The position numbers and the translations under genes were made by a program. Positions 58,300 to 64,000 of a stretch of 64,000 nt of DNA are shown piece after piece (position 1 is the first letter of the stretch; every line of letters begins with the position of its first letter). Under the pieces are notes generated by a model. It saw only the letters and a program-made list of their open reading frames with translations. It did no database searches and was not told the DNA's origin. The stretch covers positions 513,484,224 to 513,548,223 of the forward strand of contig NC_092872.1 of NCBI RefSeq assembly GCF_028372415.1. The letters are read 5' to 3'. The DNA is from Notamacropus eugenii. Its lineage: Eukaryota > Chordata > Mammalia > Diprotodontia > Macropodidae.

Positions 58300-59275
58300 G
58301 GTACCAAAACAAAATGTATCAGTAGGTATTTTTTTTAATCTTTGCTAACGCAGAAATTTTTCCTTCCTCCTTGTTCAGGAAACAGGGATAATTAAGTTTA
58401 GTGACTTTAAATACCTTGGAAGGTACCTTTGCATAAACTTTTTCACCTCCAATGTGATGTTCTTTCATCTTTCCAAAAGGTCCAGCCAAATGTATTTCTC
58501 CTTGCCAAGGTATAAAAATGCTAGTGTTTTGGGGAAAAAGCCAATTAAAAGTAAAAAATTCAAATATTTTTCTGTTCTTCTCTGGTATAAATATGTTGCT
58601 GTCAGAGAGGGGCAGCCATGCCTGCAAATGCACTTTGCAGGTATGAGAGAATCAGTTTTTCACTTTAAACTATGGAACATTTAAATATCAGAAACTTTGT
58701 TTTCTAATGAGCGACATATTGAGGGGGGGAGAAATGAATTATATGCTTGATGTATACTGAAGGCTGGGAAAATTAAGGCCATTTCCCACGGTGGAAATGT
58801 AGCGATTTCAGCTTGCAAGCGTAAATTAAACCTTTGGGAGGATTTGTCTTCCATTAAATTGAACAGCTAAACAGGCGCTGAGGATTTTAATGTCACCACC
58901 AACACACCCCAAAGGTTACAAATAAAAGGAAAATACACTTTCCTTGTTTAAAACTCTCCCCAATTACACATACCTACCTAAGCAAAACAAAAGTTAAAAA
59001 TTTGTGTAGAGATTAAAAAAAAAATCTTTAAAGATCATAATTCCATTCCTATACCATATGTTATTAATGTCTGTCAACACTGTTTAGCCAGCAACTGCTG
59101 ACAGTACCATATTTGCTATCTAAATACATCATAAATAAATCAGTAATGAACTGCTTTAGTAAACCTTCTGCACTGATTGGAAATACAGATCGAGTAAACA
59201 AACTGTGTGGATAGCACTCAGCAGCTAAAAGTATATACAACTGTTTAATGTCAAAGACAAAGTCACACGGTTATT
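58300..59275. promoter_or_regulatory. Candidate conserved non-coding block 1 of a repeat-poor run (inferred)
   Basis: No transposon phrases for nearly 1 kb. AT-rich with TAAT-type and taaataaat stretches (59115-59145). A small inverted repeat, catttcc/ggaaatg, lies at about 58780-58799. Enhancer function is inferred. Confidence 0.35.
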
Positions 59276-59690
59276 TAACAAAACAGAAAATAGGATGTAG
59301 AAGGGTAATGGGGAGTGAGGAGGGGAAGGGAAGGGAGGATACGACATGACAAGGAATGGTCATTTGGTAGCAAGTGAGAAAGAGTAGACTATTTGAGAGT
59401 AAGAAGACAGCCCCAAATCTTCATCCTAAGAAGAGAGGCCCCATGGGGACACAGCATGGGGAAATCAGAAGTCATACCATCTATTTTAGGTTCTGAGCCA
59501 GTGAGCTGCTGCTGTGTGAAGTTGGACAATTTATTTAAATTTTCCTCCATTTCTCATCTAGCAAGTATATATGGTACAAAATATCCATCTGCAAAGTATT
59601 TGGATATCGAGAGCTGAAAAAGGAACTATAATATGTAGACTTTCTCCAATGAAAGAATAAAATATGATATTAACAAAATGACATACTTGG
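59276..59690. other. Intron stretch between candidate blocks
   Basis: A gggaaggg-type purine-rich segment at 59308-59340 and weak MIR-like phrases near 59510-59560. No gene. Confidence 0.35.
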
Positions 59691-60620
59691 TGCTGAGGGG
59701 AAATTTTTATTTTTATTTTCTAGATGGATAATCCCCTCTTCTGAACATGCCAAACTAGACATCAGGTGACATAATCTAACCAAAGGGATATGCTCATGGC
59801 CCAGGCTTGGTGTGCCCGGGTCTTCTTTGTAATTCAGGGTTACTTCAAGTAAAAGGCTGAGGTACGTTTACTGTAATTAAGCCTCCTAGCTTTATATCAG
59901 AGGCAGAACACTAATTAAGAGCTTCAATAGGTGGCAGATTGTAATTTGTTTAAAGGACATTTTAGCAGCAGCTTCTCTGTCTCCTTTGGGATGAGGAATC
60001 AGGGCCTGAATAAAGTGATCTCTAATTTATAATTATACCTGGGACAGACAATATTTAGAAAAGAGAATTTCTCTCACCCGTGTTAAGGTAGAGTGGCTCT
60101 TAAGGGTCCCTATTAATTCCATTAGGTAAAGTTTCTCTGCTATTGTCTGCTCTTCCAAAAGCCTCCTGATCACAGGGCATAAACAGGGCCCAGAACATAA
60201 ACAGACAACCTTTACATTCAAATAGCGGGAGCCTGACGGCAGGCCCTGCAAAGTAAAGGAGGCCTTTATAAAATAGGCTGCAACTTAGGAGAGGAAATAT
60301 TGCCTTCTTGTTATGCTCTACCAGCAGGCCATCGGAGCTGCACTCAGCACAAAAAAATAGAATAAATCATTCTGAATGATCACATTAATCTGCAAGCTCT
60401 ACATTTCTAAGTCACCTGTAGTTAGGTCAGTAGACACTGTGTATACTGTATAAATCTAATTTCTGAGCAGGGGGGTGGGCAGAGGAAGAAGGGCCTTTCA
60501 GTGAAATACTAGTTCAGCAACAGTTTACCTGCCTCGCAAAGGCTGTTGGGGAGGATTAATAGCTCTTGGGTCATTTAAAGTTTGAAAAGATTCTTGCGGT
60601 CCTTCTGGGGAATATAAAGT
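59691..60620. promoter_or_regulatory. Candidate conserved non-coding block 2 (inferred)
   Basis: Repeat-free DNA with ctaattaaga- and taattataa-type homeodomain cores (59910-60040) and a more GC-rich centre around 60220-60250. No coding potential. Confidence 0.35.
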
Positions 60621-61360
60621 AATAAGGGTAACTATTTTATATGTTGTGAGGGGAGACAAGAAGGAGTATGTTGGTGGGACCTAGCCCTGTCAATCCAGAG
60701 GCACCCTGATGACCCTGCATCCAAGGATTCAACCTCAGCTAAGGACAGGTCCTGCCATTTGCTTTCAGTGCCTGGAAACATTTAAGTGCCAAGCCCCTAA
60801 AACACCCTCTCAGGCAGAGCTCCCATTAAAAAGAAGAGTAGTGTGGTTTGGATGATGAACGTACATATTTTACTACCTTTCACTTTATTTACCTATATAT
60901 CTTTTCTCAAGCATATTTGTTGTTTCCATCAGCTTGCCTCGGCAAAACGGAGGTGTACATAATTCAGGAATAAAATTGCCATCAACTAGCTGTGGACTCT
61001 AAACAAATAGACCCCAAGCAGATATTTTTCATTAATAACCCTCCATTACCGGTTTCAAACTTTAACCACGAGGGAGCTCCATTCTTTAGCGCCCATCTTG
61101 ATGAGCGCCACTCCATGCCCGTATGCTTGATCTTAAAAGTGACGAATAGTTTAATTTGGGCATGGACACCCTCTGGTAGAAAAACAAGGGCAAAGTAACC
61201 CAATGGACCAACAACCAAGAGGCCAGAGTAGAAAGCATAAACAAACAAACATCTCCAGATTTGAGAGCCTGGCTCCCAATGAAGGCTCCCATTCTACTTA
61301 CTCATCTCCTCTGCTCCTAGCCCCAGAGGAAGGGATTGGGGGGCAGAGGGGTAAGAGGGT

Positions 61361-61361
<1 letters not shown>
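60621..61361. other. Intron stretch, single-copy-looking
   Basis: No transposon recognised and no gene; continues the repeat-poor character of its neighbours. Confidence 0.35.
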
Positions 61362-61432
<71 letters not shown>

Positions 61433-61433
61433 C

Positions 61434-61487
<54 letters not shown>
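61362..61487 (+). repeat. (GA)n microsatellite
   Basis: About 125 nt of gaga with three gaca interruptions near 61424-61444. Confidence 0.97.
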
Positions 61488-61489
<2 letters not shown>

Positions 61490-61499
61490 ACAGGGAAAG

Positions 61500-62720
61500 G
61501 GGGAGGGGCTGGAAAGCTGTTAATTTACAAAGCTCAAAATAGCAGCTGCTAATGGGCTTTTACTCTCACTCTTTAGTCTCTGCAAGGTCACAATCAGAAC
61601 TAGCCAGTGATTGATTCCAAAGTGAAATTCAGCACTTCACATCTATAATGGACATTAAAAACTGAACAGAGCTGGTTCATGAAGCTGCCGGGTTCCCAAG
61701 TCACACAGCAAATGCTTCACATAATGAATATGTAGGGTGGAGCCATGCCCAGTTCTTATTGCAGGCCTTCATAATTATCGCATTAGGCCAAGCAATTAAT
61801 TCCATTGATTTGATGAACCCCATCAATTGTCTAGGCCCTTGCATGCCATTTTACAAACAAAGTTTCTTTCTTGGAGAGCAACCCTGAAATCCATGCTCAA
61901 AGGGTTAAGAGGAATGAGTGACAGCCTTTCGGCATGATTTACAACTTCGAGCCCTGTAGTGAAACCAGGGCTTGATGGATGATCCTGAAAGACGGAGACT
62001 AACCATAAATCATGTCTTTGAATCATTGACAAAGATAAAGGAGAGAAAGAAAAAGCGGTGGCATTGACATTCATTCTCCCAATAATGTACATTGACTAGT
62101 TACAATACAGAGCCTTAATTAAAAAAGCGAACTCAGAGTAGTCACCTCGATGTAGAGATCCTACCTCTCTGGATGTTGCTCACAAAGATTACAAATCAGT
62201 GTTGGAGCCTTCTCCACAGCATATTATTTCCATTGGAAAAGGATTTCAATGTGAATTCACAACAGGCAAAACTGAAATGCTGGGGACAGAAATACTCCTA
62301 CTCATTCAAGAGCCCTTAAATCTTCCGTGGACATAAAATACGTCCATGGATCTGTCATCTCACAGATGTGGATATTCCCTCCAATGATGCAGATCGCAAT
62401 CCCTCTATGCCTGCCCATTCTGTGTGACTTCGGTTTCTGTTCTCCCATAAATTTACCAAATGGGGTCCACTTGACATGCTGGGAGCTTTCTTAAAATTCT
62501 CTTGATATTTCATGGACACCAATGGATCACTGAGACAGTCAATCAGTTTTTCCATATGTTATGTCACCAGCCAATTTTTTTTTTGTCATACAGTCCTCAG
62601 ATGACATTTTCTGATGTGAAATGCCATTACACAAATTACTGACCACCAAAAGAAGTTCCCTGAATGGCTTGATTTTTTTTCTACACTTCATTGAAATTTA
62701 TTGAAAAGAAAAAGAAAATG
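61500..62720. promoter_or_regulatory. Candidate conserved non-coding block 3 (inferred)
   Basis: Over 1.2 kb without transposon phrases, with dense AT-rich cores such as aagcaattaattcc (61790) and ccttaattaaaa (62111). This is the best-looking regulatory candidate in the window. No coding potential; conservation not measured. Confidence 0.38.
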
Positions 62721-63190
62721 ATAAAATGGGACCAAAAAAAAGATGGAGAATATCACTGAATACGGATTGTCTGTACCTGAGGGGAGAAGTCATTTCTACC
62801 CATAAGACAGCTGTTTTTTCCATCTGGTGCACAGGAAGAGGTGAACACCCTTTTCCCAAGGATGGAAGGAAGAAGAACTATTTACCATAAACAGCTTGTT
62901 TAGAAACAGGAGGGACTAGACCTTCGGTAGCTGCTGGCTGATGGGACCGGTGCCATTTTCTTACGCTTAAATCTGCAGAGGATTTTCTCCTTCTACTTTA
63001 TGGGATTCAGTGTTCTGATATCCTCTGAACCATATGCTTTGCCTTTAACTTCTCTTTAAATTCAGGTCTCATATTTTTAGTGTATCAAGTCTAATTCTTG
63101 GGACTGTATACATTGTGTACACACAGGTCCTTATTACATTCTGCTACCAGGAATCTTTGCCCCATTATAATTCAATGTGAATGACCTCAT
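62721..63190. other. Intron stretch, nothing identified
   Basis: No gene or clear repeat. Confidence 0.4.
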
Positions 63191-63194
63191 TGGA

Positions 63195-63470
63195 GAGAAG
63201 GAAATACACATTTATTAAGTGCCTACTATGTGGTGAGTACTATGCTAAGCACTTTACAAATACTATCTCCTCTGATCCTCATGACAACACTGGGAGGTAG
63301 GTGCTATTATCCCCATTTTACTGAGGAGGAAACTGAAGTAGATAGTTGTGACTTGCCCCAAAAAACAAATAGCTAATAAGGAACTGAGGCTAGATTTGAA
63401 CTCAGTGAGTCTTCCTGATACCTGGCTCAGAGCTCTAACCCCTGCATCACTTCGCTGCTTGGATTAGATG
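63195..63470 (-). repeat. MIR, reverse orientation, nearly full length
   Basis: 'taagtgcctactatgtggtg', 'ggtgctattatccccatttt', 'actgaggaggaaactgaagt' and 'agagctctaacccctgcatc' follow the antisense MIR consensus. Confidence 0.85.
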
Positions 63471-63523
63471 GCCTTTAAGATCCCTTCCAACTCTAAAAGC
63501 CAAGTCTGCCTATATCTGCTGGT

Positions 63524-63614
63524 AATTTAAGTAGTAAGGAATACCTAATTACTTAAGTAGTAAGGGAATGCTTACTCAAATAGTACTTACTACTTAAGTA
63601 ATAAGGGGATGCTT
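63524..63614. repeat. Local tandem repeat with a palindromic core
   Basis: Three related units start near 63524, 63551 and 63592. The last two share acttaagta.taagggga/atgctt over 23 nt with three differences and period 41. Their core ACTTAAGT is a perfect palindrome. Confidence 0.75.
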
Positions 63615-63689
63615 TGAGTAGGAGGTTGAGGTGGATGACCTTTAAGGTTCTTTAATTCTTGATTCTCCATTTCTAGTACAGGGGAAAAG

Positions 63690-63990
63690 CTAGCTTCTTT
63701 GACAGTACATGACACAAGAGCTTACATGGCCAGTAGAAAGACTATCAGACGTAAGAATCAGAAGACCTGAGTTCTAATCCCAGATACAGCTCTATAAAAC
63801 TCAGTGACTTTGGAAAAGTCCTTTATCTTTACTGCAGCTCAGCTTCCTCAAATGTAAGATATGGAGATAAAATCACTGCTATCTATCACAAAAGGTTGTT
63901 ATGTGAAACAGTGTAATTAGGAATTTTAAAGTGTTTTGCAAAGAACGAAGTGCTTAACAAAGGAAAAAATATTGTAATGATGAAGATTAT
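63690..63990 (+). repeat. MIR-like CORE-SINE
   Basis: 'gaatcagaagacctgagttc', 'taatcccagatacagctcta', 'gctcagcttcctcaaatgta' and 'caaaaggttgttatgtgaaa', sense. Confidence 0.82.
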
Positions 63991-64000
63991 GGAAGACATT

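Larger units (their letters stand above)
13725..64000 (-). other. TSHZ2: TSHZ2 intron 1 (partial, runs out of the window)
   Basis: Everything upstream of the coding exon on the minus strand should be intron 1. The short exon carrying the start codon and the basic N-terminus was not seen anywhere in the window, and there is no CpG-rich promoter-like stretch. TSHZ2 introns are hundreds of kilobases long in other mammals, so its absence is expected. The content is listed as separate repeats and candidate regulatory blocks. Other reading frames here are short and lack recognisable domains. Confidence 0.8.

Noticed and set aside
61203..61523. 106-codon frame with Arg-Glu repeats
   Set aside because: It is the (GA)n microsatellite read as codons.
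1..64000. CRISPR array, operon or bacterial-type system
   Set aside because: The sequence is mammalian; the periodic repeats are microsatellites or SINE tails and no such genes occur.

Overview
This window is vertebrate nuclear DNA, almost certainly from a marsupial. CpG is depleted, there is a single very large coding exon on the minus strand, and the rest is long non-coding DNA with microsatellites and old retroposons. The marsupial call rests on the tRNA-derived SINE type at 43705-43936, 45308-45552 and 56230-56461. It has a tRNA-like head, a 'gtgaccctgggcaagtcac' core and a tail reading 'gccaagaaaaccccaaatgg' to 'caacaacaa'. A second tail type at 57590-57735 and abundant L2, MIR and CR1/L3-like remnants agree. 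The species cannot be fixed from the sequence.

The one recognisable gene is TSHZ2 (teashirt zinc finger homeobox 2), on the minus strand. Its large coding exon is at 10652-13724, with coding sequence ending in a TAG at 10660-10662. It encodes everything after the first ~13 residues: an acidic N-terminus, three widely spaced C2H2 fingers, a PIDLT motif of the CtBP-binding type, an atypical homeodomain and two C-terminal C2H2 fingers. With a 13-residue first exon as in known TSHZ2 genes, the protein would be 1034 aa. A clean splice acceptor precedes the exon. A good splice donor follows only 8 nt after the stop, so the 3' UTR probably lies in a distant further exon.

Layout: 1-10651 is probably TSHZ2 intron 2 (or 3' flank). 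It holds L2/MIR remnants, a long (TG)n, a repeat-poor block at 5180-6560, a hairpin near 7.25 kb and an exact local duplication near 9.45 kb. The coding exon follows. From 13725 to 64000 lies part of TSHZ2 intron 1; the start-codon exon was not found. This intron is dense in old retroposons between about 14 and 58 kb: tandem L2 copies at 20.2-22.0 kb, L2 and CR1/L3 at 39.4-41.4 kb, and a polypurine tract at 46.7-47.3 kb. Repeat-poor islands at 31.2-31.7 kb, 38.4-39.4 kb and especially 58.3-62.7 kb are candidates for regulatory DNA of this developmental gene.

I found no second protein-coding gene, structural RNA gene, CRISPR array or new multi-gene system. The most unusual things are sequence-architectural: hairpins, local duplications, a DNA transposon with recognisable ends, nested and inverted SINEs, and repeat-free candidate enhancers. 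Repeat-family names come from recognising consensus-like phrases by eye, so boundaries are approximate.
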